DNA from: DASYKT01 sp963718105
Lineage (GTDB): Bacteria > Acidobacteriota > Blastocatellia > Pyrinomonadales > Pyrinomonadaceae
Assembly (NCBI GenBank): GCA_963718105.1
Contig: OY970352.1
Coordinates: forward strand, 4,650,001-4,714,000
Direction of reading: 5' to 3'
DNA length: 64,000 nucleotides
Shown: positions 34,667 through 43,506 of the stretch, piece after piece
How positions within the stretch are numbered: position 1 is the stretch's first letter
How the letters are laid out: every line of letters starts with the position of its first letter
Position numbers and translations under genes: made by a program
The notes under the pieces: model-generated
Told to the model about the DNA's origin: nothing
Databases searched by the model: none
The model's input: only the letters and a program-made list of their open reading frames with translations

Positions 34667-35719
34667 TTAGATCACCCGGCGGAAGACGCGTACGCCTGGT
34701 GTTGCCGGAACCGCCGGTATTGCCTGAATGGTGCCGGACTGTACCGGGGCACTGGGCATTTCCGGCGCGCGCGGGATCACGAACGTCTGCTTTTCGCCGT
34801 TAGTTCCCGGAACGGTGTGAAACACGGTCGGCAGTTCGCCTTCCTTGGCCTGCTCCGGGGTAACTCTTACTTTCCGGCGGTCCTTGCTGCGGACAAAAGT
34901 GATCTCGACATCGCCTTCCTTTTTGGCATTGACGGCGTGGACCAGTTCCATGCTGTCGGATACCGCGGTGCCGTCAACTTCGAGAATGATATCGCCGGCT
35001 TTGAGTCCTGCTTTACCGGCAGGGCTGTCTTCGCGAACTTCCATCAGTAAAAGCCCTTTACCGCCGGCCACGCCAAAAGCCTCGCCCAATTGTTTGGTGA
35101 GCGGCTCGGCGACTACGCCCAACTTTCTGCCTGAAGAGAAATTCCAGACGAACGAACCTCCACCGGGAAACTCTTTAGGAAAATTCTTAAAGAAGTCGTC
35201 GCCCAGTTTAAATTCGCCCGACGGCGGCGCCGGAAGTGCCTGTAAATTGCCCATCGGTGCGAACCGTTCGTAGTTAAAGGCCGGACGCTTGCCGAGGGTG
35301 GCGGTGATCTCCTGTTCATTGCCGCCGCGCAGGATGGTTATTCTCACTTTTTGATCGGGCGAAACTTCGCCGATCAGCCGCGAAAGTTTTGCCGTGCTTT
35401 TTATTTCTTCGCCGTCAAAGCGCAGGATGACATCGCCGTTTTGCAGGCCGGCCTGCGAAGCGGGCGAATTTTCCATCACCTTTTCAACGCCCACGCCGCG
35501 GACGTCCTTTAAACCGAATTTGGAAAGATTATCATTCGTGATACCGACGGTCATTATCCCCAGATAGCCGCCATCCTCATTCCAAACGGCCATCGCCCTT
35601 TCAAACGGCCTTGGCGCAGGGGGCGCAGTAGGGGCCGCCGGAGCCTCCGGCTGCTGGGCCGATAAGGCCGTAAAGGTGAGCGCAAAAAGCGAAACTAAGA
35701 TCAATGATTTCTTTAACAT
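34667..35719 (-). CDS. Exported protein with two PDZ domains
   Basis: 350 residues from the ATG at 35719, which follows a GGAGG ribosome binding site and begins a signal peptide (MLKKSLILVSLFALTFTALSAQ). PDZ 1 (about 48-140): YLGIMTVGITND, ENSPASQAGLQNGDVILRFDGEEI. PDZ 2 (about 195-290): LGVVAEPLTKQLGEAFG, REDSPAGKAGLKAGDIILEVDGTAV. There is no trypsin-like protease domain, so it is not a DegP enzyme by itself; the Pro/Ala-rich C-terminus ends in RRVI. A periplasmic adaptor that presents peptides is inferred. Confidence 0.88.
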   Translation of the reverse strand: MLKKSLILVSLFALTFTALSAQQPEAPAAPTAPPAPRPFERAMAVWNEDGGYLGIMTVGITNDNLSKFGLKDVRGVGVEKVMENSPASQAGLQNGDVILRFDGEEIKSTAKLSRLIGEVSPDQKVRITILRGGNEQEITATLGKRPAFNYERFAPMGNLQALPAPPSGEFKLGDDFFKNFPKEFPGGGSFVWNFSSGRKLGVVAEPLTKQLGEAFGVAGGKGLLLMEVREDSPAGKAGLKAGDIILEVDGTAVSDSMELVHAVNAKKEGDVEITFVRSKDRRKVRVTPEQAKEGELPTVFHTVPGTNGEKQTFVIPRAPEMPSAPVQSGTIQAIPAVPATPGVRVFRRVI

Positions 35720-35941
35720 AGCACCTCCAAAAAGTTTTAGGATTCTTAATATTATAGGTAGAATACGCAATACAATACTTTTAGGTTGCACGGGCCAACT
35801 AAAAGGTTGCAAAACCCTTGAGCGGGCAAATAATACCCGCATTATACGGCAAAAGACGCCCGGAGAAAATAAAACTTGAAAAGTGCGCCGCTAACTCATA
35901 CCATTAAATAAATAAGAACTTATCTTAAAAGGAGCAAAAGT

Positions 35942-36577
35942 ATGGCGATCCGTCTGGGTGATACCGCGCCCGATTTCAACGCTGAAACCACCGAAGGCAG
36001 CGTAAATTTTCACGAATGGCTGGGTGATAGCTGGGGCGTGCTGTTTTCGCACCCGAAAGATTACACGCCGGTCTGCACCACCGAATTGGGCATGGCGGCA
36101 AAGATGAAGCCGGAATTTGATAAGCGTAATGTGAAGATAATGGGCCTCAGCGTCGACCCGCTGGATTCGCACGAGGGGTGGGCGAAAGACATTGAGGAAA
36201 CTCAAGGATCAGCCGTGAACTTTCCGATGATCGCCGATGCGGACCGCAAAGTTTCCGATCTTTACGATATGATCCACCCGAATGCGAATGACACGTTCAC
36301 CGTGCGCTCGGTCTATGTCATCGGGCCGGATAAAAAAGTGAAATTGATGATCACCTACCCGGCCAGCACCGGGCGCAATTTCGATGAAATTCTGCGCGTG
36401 ATCGATTCACTACAGTTGACCGCCAAGCACAGCGTGGCCACACCGGTTAATTGGAAAGACGGCGACGATTGCATCATCGTTCCTTCGTTATCGAATGAAG
36501 ACGCGAAAGAAAAATTCCCGAAAGGCTGGAATGAAGTAAAACCTTATCTGCGTATCACTCCGCAGCCGGATAAATAA
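35942..36577 (+). CDS. 1-Cys peroxiredoxin (Prx6 type)
   Basis: 211 residues, typical of the Prx6 subfamily. The peroxidatic Cys45 lies in SHPKDYTPVCTTELG; the conserved RSVYVIGPDKKVKLMITYPASTGRNFDEILRVIDSLQL follows, and the long C-terminal extension has WKDGDDCIIVPSL. No resolving Cys in the usual C-terminal place. It reduces hydrogen peroxide and alkyl hydroperoxides in the cytosol. AAGGAG precedes the ATG by 8 bp. A REP sequence begins 16 bp after the stop. Confidence 0.95.
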   Translation: MAIRLGDTAPDFNAETTEGSVNFHEWLGDSWGVLFSHPKDYTPVCTTELGMAAKMKPEFDKRNVKIMGLSVDPLDSHEGWAKDIEETQGSAVNFPMIADADRKVSDLYDMIHPNANDTFTVRSVYVIGPDKKVKLMITYPASTGRNFDEILRVIDSLQLTAKHSVATPVNWKDGDDCIIVPSLSNEDAKEKFPKGWNEVKPYLRITPQPDK

Positions 36578-36592
36578 ATAAATTTAATATAG

Positions 36593-36660
36593 TTTTGAGT
36601 CCCGCCTTTAGGCGGCTTCTTTGAAGAATTGGCCTGCTGAAGCAGGGACTCAAAACACAA
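36593..36660. repeat. REP sequence, left flank of the RAYT gene
   Basis: TTTTGAGTCCCGCC at the left and GGACTCAAAA at the right form a hairpin-like element containing CCGCCTTTAGGCGG. Positions 36593-36619 are a perfect 27-bp inverted match to 37312-37338 on the other side of the transposase gene. Confidence 0.85.
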
Positions 36661-36675
36661 GATAACACTCCCACT

Positions 36676-37278
36676 ATGTATCTCTGGCGGCAAATGAATG
36701 ACCGCGAACGGGAATATGCCCGAAAGGTAAGGTATTCCCGGCGATTCCCAAAACACTCTCCACCTCACTTTGATCTCGGAGGCGAGAGGCAATATTTAAT
36801 TACGGCTGCTTGTTACGAACATCTTCATATTATCGGATCGTCACCGGATCGTATGACTGATTGTGAAGAGGGAGTTCTATCTGCTTGTGAAAAATTCAGC
36901 TCAGCAATATATACGTGGTGCATTTTGCCAAATCACTATCATGTTTTGTTAAAAACTTCGAATATTAAAAACTTAAGAAAAGAACTGGGGTTGTTTCACG
37001 GAAAATCTTCATTTAAGTGGAATGGCGAAGATGGGCAGCGCGGCAGGCAGGTTTGGCATAATTGTTTTGAGCGAGTGATGAGATCTGAACGGCATTTCTA
37101 TGCCTCGCTTAACTATGTGCTTAATAATGCTGTCCATCATAATTATGTTGAACGCTGGCAAGACTGGGAATGGTCAAACGCGATCGAACATTTAGAAAAA
37201 ACTGGCAAAGAAAGAGCTGAAAAAATCTGGAAAGAGTATCCAATATTAAATTATGGAGCAATGTGGGATAAGTTCTGA
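36676..37278 (+). CDS. REP-associated tyrosine transposase (RAYT, HUH/Y1 family)
   Basis: 200 residues. The HUH motif is His87-Tyr-His89 in WCILPNHYHVLLK; the catalytic Tyr is probably in HFYASLNYVLNNAVHHNY, followed by WEWSNAIEH typical of RAYT. It cuts and joins single-stranded DNA at REP palindromes and is thought to spread them. It is intact and flanked by perfect inverted REP sequences at 36593-36660 and 37274-37338. There is no convincing ribosome binding site before the ATG at 36676; an in-frame ATG at 36694 is an alternative. Related to IS200/IS605 TnpA but without IS ends or TnpB. Confidence 0.88.
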   Translation: MYLWRQMNDREREYARKVRYSRRFPKHSPPHFDLGGERQYLITAACYEHLHIIGSSPDRMTDCEEGVLSACEKFSSAIYTWCILPNHYHVLLKTSNIKNLRKELGLFHGKSSFKWNGEDGQRGRQVWHNCFERVMRSERHFYASLNYVLNNAVHHNYVERWQDWEWSNAIEHLEKTGKERAEKIWKEYPILNYGAMWDKF

Positions 37279-37338
37279 GTTCCGCCTTTTAAGCGGGCTT
37301 TGAAATGTAAGGAAGCCGCCTAAAGGCGGGACTCAAAA
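37274..37338. repeat. REP sequence, right flank of the RAYT gene
   Basis: CTGAGTTCCGCCTTTTAAGCGG at the left (overlapping the transposase stop) and a right arm at 37312-37338 that is the exact complement of the left-flank REP. The pair brackets the transposase in the inverted arrangement usual for RAYT loci. Confidence 0.85.
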
Positions 37339-37354
37339 CGCAAGGCTCCCAGCC

Positions 37355-38554
37355 TTACCCCTTTTTCAATTTTTGCAATCTCTCCGCTGCGGCCTCGAGC
37401 GTTTCATCTTTTTTGCAGTAGCAGAAACGCACTTCCTGTGAACCCATGCCTTCGTGATGATAGAAGGAAGAACCGGGCACAACCGCCACGCCGATCTCGC
37501 GGATCAGGTGGTGAGTAAATTCGATGTCATTCTTAAAACCGAAATCTTCGATATTGCACATCACATAATAAGCGCCGTCCGGGTAGCTGCATTTGAAGCC
37601 CGCGTTTTGCAGTTGCGGCACGATGAAGTCGCGCTTCGCCTGGTACTCTTTTCGGAGACCGTCGTAATAATCCGGCGGCAGGCTCATTGCATAAGCGCCG
37701 GCATGCTGGAGCGGGTTGGCCGCGCCGACGGTTAAGAAATCGTGCACCTTGCGGATGGCCGAAGTGATATTCGGCGGCGCGATTGCATAACCGACGCGCC
37801 AGCCGGTGACGGAGTAGGTTTTCGAAAGCGAATTTACCACCACCGTTCGTTCGCGCATTCCATCGAGCTGCGCCATTGAAATGTGTTTGATGTCGGCGCC
37901 GTCGCGCGGATACAAAATATGCTCGTAGATCTCGTCAGTAAAAGCGATGGCGTCATATTCTTTGCAGAGATCGGCGATAAACTCCAGCTCGTCGCGCGAG
38001 AAAACTTTGCCGGTCGGGTTGTTTGGATTACAGATAATGATCGCCTTCGTTTTTTCGTTGAAAGCGGCGCGCAGCTCGTCGCGGTCAAAGACCCAGCCTT
38101 CTTCCGTATTGCGCAGCGGCACGTGGCGCGGCACGGCGTCTGAAAGGATCGCGTCCGGCGCATAATTCTCATAAAACGGTTCGAAGACGATGACTTCTTC
38201 ACCCGGATCGACACAGGCCATCATGCCGGCGATCATTCCCTCGGTCGAGCCGCAGGTGACGGTCAGCTCGGTTTCCGGGTCGACGTCGAGGTCGAGAAAC
38301 CATTTGGTCTTGGCGGCAATGGCGTCGCGGAAACCCTTCACACCCCAGGTGATCGCGTACTGGTTGTGATCGGCGGCGATCGCTTCCATCGCTTTTTGCT
38401 TGATATCTTCGGGCGCGGCAAAATCGGGAAAGCCCTGGCCCAGATTGACCGCGCCATGCTTCATCGCCTCACGCGTCATCTCGCGGATCACCGATTCGGT
38501 AAAACTACCGGCCTTTTTTGAAATGTGACTTTTAGAAATTTTTGGTTGTGTCAT
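37355..38554 (-). CDS. PLP-dependent class I/II aminotransferase
   Basis: 399 residues, fold type I. NLGQGFPDFAAPEDIKQKA at the N-terminus, AITWGVKGFRDAIAAK, ICNPNNPTGKVFSRDEL, and NSLSKTYSVTGWRVGYA in which Lys binds PLP. The order and length match kynurenine/methionine aminotransferases (YbdL/CCBL-like), which use 2-oxoacids such as the methionine-salvage keto acid. Several substrates are possible. The gene is single and has a REP end 20 bp downstream of its stop. Confidence 0.9.
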   Translation of the reverse strand: MTQPKISKSHISKKAGSFTESVIREMTREAMKHGAVNLGQGFPDFAAPEDIKQKAMEAIAADHNQYAITWGVKGFRDAIAAKTKWFLDLDVDPETELTVTCGSTEGMIAGMMACVDPGEEVIVFEPFYENYAPDAILSDAVPRHVPLRNTEEGWVFDRDELRAAFNEKTKAIIICNPNNPTGKVFSRDELEFIADLCKEYDAIAFTDEIYEHILYPRDGADIKHISMAQLDGMRERTVVVNSLSKTYSVTGWRVGYAIAPPNITSAIRKVHDFLTVGAANPLQHAGAYAMSLPPDYYDGLRKEYQAKRDFIVPQLQNAGFKCSYPDGAYYVMCNIEDFGFKNDIEFTHHLIREIGVAVVPGSSFYHHEGMGSQEVRFCYCKKDETLEAAAERLQKLKKG

Positions 38555-38640
38555 AAAGAAATAGTTTGGGTTATTTTATTTTAGAATATTTTAGCATGAA
38601 TGTTTGTTTAAATATGACGGATATATGCTGCTTCTGAGAG

Positions 38641-38742
38641 CGGGCGCAAGCGGCCCTTCCCGACCTGTAAATTTATTCGGCTTAAGGTTTCTACCCTTCA
38701 AACAAACAACCTCAAGGTCAGGAAGGGTTGCTTGCGCCCGCA
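38641..38742. repeat. Large hairpin repeat next to a HTH gene
   Basis: GCGGGCGCAAGC (38641-38652) pairs perfectly with GCTTGCGCCCGC (38731-38742); the stem continues through GGCCCTTCC/GGAAGGGTT with a bulge. It ends 3 bp before the stop of the HTH gene at 38746, so may also stop transcription. Confidence 0.7.
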
Positions 38743-38745
38743 GGT

Positions 38746-39006
38746 TTATCTTAAAAACCTCTTTGGCAAATCCATCTCATCATCGATCAGTACTTCCATA
38801 TGAACGCCGGCCAGGCGAGCATATTTTAAAAGCGTTATTAGTGTCGGTTCTCGCGTGCCTAGTTCGTAACCGGAGACTGCACTGCGGTCTACCTTAAGCT
38901 CCAAAGCTCTAAGCATTCCATTTTGAGATAAGCGTAAACCTGATCTTATCTGTAGGAGCTTTTCGGGTAATCTTTCAGGTTTTTCTCTCGCTGCTTTTCC
39001 GCTCAT
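38746..39006 (-). CDS. Small XRE-family HTH protein (paralogue 1)
   Basis: 86 residues, one HTH domain: KLLQIRSGLRLSQNGMLRAL ... RSAVSGYELGTREPTLITLLKYARLAGVHMEVLIDDEMDLP. Two paralogues lie at 39263 and 43925, sharing the RPERLxEKLLxxR start, the YExG turn, and the IDDExDLP end. AGGAGG precedes the ATG. Upstream, GTTAGG (39051-39056) and CCTAAC (39067-39072) form a possible operator. Likely a small DNA-binding regulator; the target is unknown. Confidence 0.82.
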   Translation of the reverse strand: MSGKAAREKPERLPEKLLQIRSGLRLSQNGMLRALELKVDRSAVSGYELGTREPTLITLLKYARLAGVHMEVLIDDEMDLPKRFLR

Positions 39007-39262
39007 TAGAAAAATCCTCCTAATGGGAAAAAGTCGGGGCTTGACTTGACGTTAGGTGAGTATTCCCCTAACATTGAATTGAAGAATAATTGGGCCGTTT
39101 TGAGTTTATGTAACGCAACGGCTCTCATCATGCTTAGTTTTTTATTTCTCCCGGCATAGATGAATTAAAAGATAACTTTATCTCTCAAATCCGAAAAGGA
39201 AAAGAACCCCAACTATCTTTTTTGCAAAGGAATGAGCTATCCGAAAGGAGAAGAGATTTCTT

Positions 39263-39523
39263 ATGGGCAAAAATAATATCGAAAGACCGGAAAGATTGGC
39301 GGAGAAATTGCTGAACGTTCGTCTCAAATTAGGATTATCCCAGGCGAAAATGGGTGAGGCTTTGGGGAAGTATGATGTAGAAAGGCGCGGTAGCTCGATA
39401 CGCGCTTATGAGAAGGAGGATCAACTGCCTCCTATTTTGGTAGTGCTTGCCTACGCCAGGCTCGCCAATGTTTCGATGGATTTGCTGATCGATGACGAAA
39501 GAGATTTGCCTAAAGGTTTTTAG
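39263..39523 (+). CDS. Small XRE-family HTH protein (paralogue 2)
   Basis: 86 residues, divergent from paralogue 1 across a 256-bp AT-rich intergenic region. RPERLAEKLLNVRLKLGLSQAKMGEALG is the HTH start, SIRAYEKEDQLPPILVVLAYARLANVSMDLLIDDERDLPKGF the conserved end. AAAGGAGAAG precedes the ATG at about 10 bp. Repeat family D begins one base after the stop codon. Probably a duplicated regulator. Confidence 0.82.
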   Translation: MGKNNIERPERLAEKLLNVRLKLGLSQAKMGEALGKYDVERRGSSIRAYEKEDQLPPILVVLAYARLANVSMDLLIDDERDLPKGF

Positions 39524-39616
39524 TTCTGCCGCCCCTTCAGGGCTCATAAATATAAACTGATCAACACCCAGGGCTGAAGCCCTGGGCTATTATCAATCGT
39601 CCGCTAACGCGGACAT
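39524..39616. repeat. Dispersed palindromic repeat family D, copy 2
   Basis: TTCTGCCGCCCCTTCAGGGC at the left, then CCCAGGGCTGAAGCCCTGGG and CCGCTAACGCGGAC. Same element order as 34489-34610. It lies between the HTH gene and the end of the broken capD-like gene. Confidence 0.8.
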
Positions 39617-39626
39617 CGGTTTATGC

Positions 39627-41608
39627 CTAAGCCGATTGGGTAGAGGCTTCCTGCTGGGTTCCGTTGGATGAGGGGCTGTCTTTGGCCACCTGCAGAACTT
39701 CCTGTTTTTTTATTTCTATGGTTGCTTCGGGGATAAATTCGTTAAAGAGCTGGCGGAGTTCGGCTTCGTTGCTGTCTTTAATGACTTCGCGGAAGCTGCG
39801 CACGATGTGGGTGACCTTTTCCGGTTCGTAAGCGGCGATCTTGCCGATGAAAATTTTCGGGTGGCGTGTTTTTACCAGATTTTCGCCGGTCAGTTCCAAT
39901 TCCTCGAAAAGCTTTTCGCCCGGGCGCACGCCGGTAAAAACAATATCCACATCTTCGTAGGGAAGCAGCCCCGAAAGCCGGATCATATCTTCCGCCAGGT
40001 CGAGGATGCGCACGGGCACGCCCATATCGAGGATGAATATTTCGCCGCCGCTGCCCAGCGCGCCCGCCTGCATCACCAACTGTGAAGCTTCGGGGATGGT
40101 CATAAAATAGCGGGTCATCTTTTGATCGGTAACGGTGACGGGGCCGCCTTTTTGAATCTGCTCGGAAAAGATCGGCACGACCGAACCGGCGGAACCCAGC
40201 ACGTTGCCAAAGCGCACCGCTATGTAGCGCGTATCAAAACGATGTCCCAAATTCTGGATCACGATCTCGGCCACGCGTTTGGAGGCGCCCATTACCGAAG
40301 TCGGGTTGACGGCCTTGTCGGTCGAAACCAGAACGAAGGCGTTGGCGCCATACGTGCCGGCCAGCGTTCCAACCAACTCCGTCGCAAAAACATTATTTTT
40401 GATCGCCTCGCACGAATTGCTTTCCATCAGCGGCACATGTTTGTGCGCGGCGGCGTGAAAGACGACCGCGGGCCGGTAATTTTCAAAGATCTCTTTCATG
40501 CGCGGCTCGTCGCCGATATCGGCGATCAGCGGAACGAAAGCGAGATCGGAAAAAGCCCGCCTTACTTCCTGTTCTATCTGAAAGAGGAAAAATTCAGCGC
40601 GTTCGACCAGTAATATCTTGCGCGGCCGAAACGCCGCGACCTGACGCACCAGTTCTCCACCAATGGAGCCACCCGCGCCGGTGACCATCACCACTTTATC
40701 GGTCAAAAATTCATGAAGGTTTTGATTGTCCAGCGCGACGGGCTCGCGGCCCAGCAGGTCTTCGATCTGAACGTCGCGGATACGGCTGACTTTTACGTGG
40801 CCGTGGACGATCTCATGAAAACTGGGAACGATACGCGCTTTGACGGGAATGGCCCGGCAGATATCCAATATCCGGCGGATCTCTTTGCCCTGCGCCTGGT
40901 CGATGGCGATCACTATCTGGTCTATCTTTAGTTCATCGACCAGCCGCGCCATATCGTCGGTAGTGCCGAGGACTTTTAATCCTCCGACACTGCCGCCTTT
41001 TTAAACCGGTCGTCGTCGATAAAACCCTTGATGTCGAATTCGCCATCGCGGCGGCCGACGATTTCTTTTACTACCGATGCGCCGATCCGGCCCGCGCCGA
41101 CAAAAAGCGTGGAGTGCCGGGTGATCTTTTTCCGCGCCAGCGTAAATCGCTTTTTCTCGCTGAGCTCGTAAAAGAACCGGCGCAGCACACGCAAACCCAG
41201 CAGGCCGCCAAAAGCCAGCACCGTGTCCATCAGAGTGACGGAGAGCGGCACCTGCCAGCGGATAAAAATATCGGGGGAAAGCAGCAGCCGGAAGGCGAGC
41301 AGTATCAAACCTGAGATCAGCGCGGCCTTTAAGAATACTTTGATATCTTCGAGGCTGACATAGCGCCAAAGAATGGAATAAGCGCCGATCAGAAAGAGCA
41401 CCGAAAATTGCACCAGCACCACCAGGGGAAGCTGGTTCAGAGCGTTATCAAGGTGATAATCCGAAAGATTGAAATCCAACCGCAGCAGGTAGGCGAAAAA
41501 GAAGGCCGAACACAACACCACGAAATCAGCTATGAACTGAAACGGACGCCGCAAAAACCATATATTGTGCTCTATATGATTTTCTTCTTTTTTGGTAAAA
41601 CTCCCCAT
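39627..41608 (-). pseudogene. CapD/WbpM-type nucleotide-sugar dehydratase, split by a frameshift
   Basis: Read from 41608: residues 1-210 encode MGSFTKK, four membrane helices, and the first Rossmann part (STLFVGAGRIGASVVKEI ... FIDDDRFKK), ending at a stop at 40976. The rest is in the next frame (open up to the stop at 39627; first ATG at 40952), and begins SVGGLKVLGTTDDMARLVDELKIDQIVIAID, exactly what should follow. The catalytic part has VMVTGAGGSIGGELVRQ, STDKAVNPTSVMGASKR, and GGEIFILDMGVPVRI, as in UDP-sugar 4,6-dehydratases for capsule or O-antigen synthesis. A one-base correction near 40994-41005 would restore about 655 residues. Either a real mutation or a sequencing error. Confidence 0.85.
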
Positions 41609-41799
41609 GACAAGAAATTATTTGGCCTAAATATTGAAATTACTTGGCAAAAGCCGAACTGTCAACAAATAAACCCACGTTTAAGCGCGTAAATACTTCA
41701 AGAATCAAGCCAATTTAGTTATCTGATACCGTAAATTCGGTGATATAATCTAATGTTTCAGTATTCGTGCCGCTTGCGAGCGGAAACAAGGTAACAGTT

Positions 41800-42789
41800 A
41801 TGAAAAGATTTATTTTTCCCGGCTTTATTATACCCCTTATTACCATTTTAACCTTTTTTGCCGCCGCCGCACAGGAAATTCCCCTTTCGGAGCAGCAGCG
41901 TGCCTATCTGATCGGGCCGGGCGACGAGATCGCCGTAAAGGTTTTAGGTGAGCCGCAGTTCGATTTTAATGCCACGATAGACGACGAAGGAATGGTACAG
42001 GTCCCGTTCTTTGACAGCCGGCTAAACGCTAAATGCCTGACAGAAAAAGACCTACGGGTGGATGTCGCCAAGATGATGTCGAAATATCTGCGCAATCCGA
42101 TGGTCAGCCTGCGTGTCACCGAACGCAAAAGCCGTCCGCCGGCAAGCGTCATGGGCGAGGTTAAAACGGCGCAGCAGGTAGTGATGATGCGGCAGGTGCG
42201 GCTGCTGGAACTTTTATCTTTTACCGGGGGCCTGACGGAGGACGCGGGCGGGATGGTCCAGGTCTTTCACGGCACTACCCCGATTTGTACCGCGCCCGGC
42301 GAAATCGCCGCGCACAAGGACGAAGGCAGCATGCCATATCGTTTTTACAGCGTTTCAGCTGTAAAAATGGGTAAGGAAGAAGCTAATCCGATCATTTATC
42401 CGGGCGACATAGTAGTGGTGCAAAAAGCGCTGCCTGTGTATGTAACCGGCGAAGTGCGCGCGCCGCAGGGTATCCGCCTGACCGAGAACGGTGTTTCCCT
42501 GACCCAGGCGATCGCGATGGTGAGCGGCATCACGCGCGAGGCAAAGACCAAGGATGTAAAAATTTACCGGCTAAGAACGGACAAAACCGACCGGGATATC
42601 CTGAGCGCCAATTTAGACCTCATCAAAGCGGGAAAACAGAAAGATCTAATGCTGGAGCCTTACGACATTATCGAAGTGGATAAGGCCAAAAAGAGCATTG
42701 CTCAGACCATCCTGGAAATAGCTATCGGCGCCGGTAAGGGCGGAATAACGAGCGTCACCAACGGGCTGGGTTACCGGGTGATGTATTAA
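41800..42789 (+). CDS. Polysaccharide export protein (Wza-type, Poly_export/SLBB)
   Basis: 329 residues from the ATG at 41800, which begins a signal peptide (MKRFIFPGFIIPLITILTFFAAAAQ); an upstream in-frame start adds 11 residues with no ribosome binding site. The Poly_export domain (about 35-115) starts YLIGPGDEIAVKVLGEPQFDF; two SLBB-like domains follow (PASVMGEVKTAQQVVMMRQVRLLELLSFTGGL and VYVTGEVRAPQGIRLTENGVSLTQAIAMVSGI). No lipobox Cys is seen. It would form the outer-membrane exit for exopolysaccharide. It is divergent from the broken capD-like gene, so this is the edge of a polysaccharide locus. Confidence 0.9.
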   Translation: MKRFIFPGFIIPLITILTFFAAAAQEIPLSEQQRAYLIGPGDEIAVKVLGEPQFDFNATIDDEGMVQVPFFDSRLNAKCLTEKDLRVDVAKMMSKYLRNPMVSLRVTERKSRPPASVMGEVKTAQQVVMMRQVRLLELLSFTGGLTEDAGGMVQVFHGTTPICTAPGEIAAHKDEGSMPYRFYSVSAVKMGKEEANPIIYPGDIVVVQKALPVYVTGEVRAPQGIRLTENGVSLTQAIAMVSGITREAKTKDVKIYRLRTDKTDRDILSANLDLIKAGKQKDLMLEPYDIIEVDKAKKSIAQTILEIAIGAGKGGITSVTNGLGYRVMY

Positions 42790-42821
42790 TTGAACAGGCC
42801 CCGGGGAAGCGCAGGTCAGCG

Positions 42822-42857
42822 ATGAGGTCAGAACCCGAAGCGGTAGCGAGGGGTTTC
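42822..42857 (+). repeat. Dispersed repeat family E, copy 1 (variant)
   Basis: ATGAGGTCAGAACCCGAAGC then GGTAGCGAGGGGTTTC. Diverged relative of the copies at 47034-47070, 48330-48365 and 50689-50725. Followed by a small hairpin (CCCCTCCTT at 42866-42874 and AAGGAGGGG at 42878-42886). Confidence 0.8.
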
Positions 42858-42954
42858 TTAAAACTCCCCTCCTTACAAAGGAGGGGTGGCACGCGCAGCG
42901 TGACGGGGTGGTTCTCTCTTTTCGGCAAGCTATCTCCGCGCTCCGTAAAAGACC

Positions 42955-43506
42955 TTAAATTCTTCTTCCGGTCATGTTCTTGCCGTCCAGTATCAAACTA
43001 CTTTTGCCCGGCTTGAGTTCCACCCGCACGTTCCAGACGCCGCTCTTCTTTTTTGTTTTACCTATACCGCAGACATAACAAGTCCCTGAACTCAGATCTT
43101 CCAGCGCGGCTTTCCCATCCGAATCGATAATGAAAAACCTGACGGCCCGGGCGCTTAGAACATCGATCGCTTTGGCGTAGCTGACACCCATCGCCGGGCT
43201 CATCCGTGAAGCTTTCTCAGCCGTGCAGATCAGCGCCGCCGGATATTTGCGAGTGTTCTCCGGCGCCAGCAATATCTCTCTGAGGTGCTCTCCTCTTGAG
43301 GTGTCTGAAAACAAGCCTCTCTTTTTTAACAGATCTCCCCAGATGGCATTTTTGTTTTCTTTTAATATTTCCGAGAGGTCCCTGTCCAAAATGTAAAAGA
43401 CCTGTCCGGCCATCATGTGCGCGTCTAATTCTACATAGCCGGCTTCAGTTTCGACTTTCACCGTCAGGCTTGCGACACCCGCGCCGCCATCTTTTTGTTT
43501 TCTCAT
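42955..43506 (-). CDS. Hypothetical protein
   Basis: 183 residues, no signal peptide and no domain I recognise. Composition and the periodic hydrophobic strands (SLTVKVETEAGYVELDAHMMAGQVFYILDRDL; AVRFFIIDSDGKAALEDLSSGTCYVCGIGKT; WNVRVELKPGKSSLILDGKNM) look like a real beta-rich soluble protein. Two Cys near CYVCG form a CxxC. The start codon is followed by basic residues MRKQKDGG. It is isolated between repeats, downstream of the exporter gene on the opposite strand. Confidence 0.6.
   Translation of the reverse strand: MRKQKDGGAGVASLTVKVETEAGYVELDAHMMAGQVFYILDRDLSEILKENKNAIWGDLLKKRGLFSDTSRGEHLREILLAPENTRKYPAALICTAEKASRMSPAMGVSYAKAIDVLSARAVRFFIIDSDGKAALEDLSSGTCYVCGIGKTKKKSGVWNVRVELKPGKSSLILDGKNMTGRRI

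Noticed and set aside
38604..38897. 97-codon plus-strand open frame across a hairpin repeat
   Set aside because: It consists of repeat sequence and the antisense of the HTH gene.
40976..41020. Programmed ribosomal frameshift in the capD-like gene
   Set aside because: The sequence TTTAAAAAGG near the join is not a good X-XXY-YYZ slippery site in the zero frame, and no downstream stem-loop stands out. A mutation or sequencing error is simpler.
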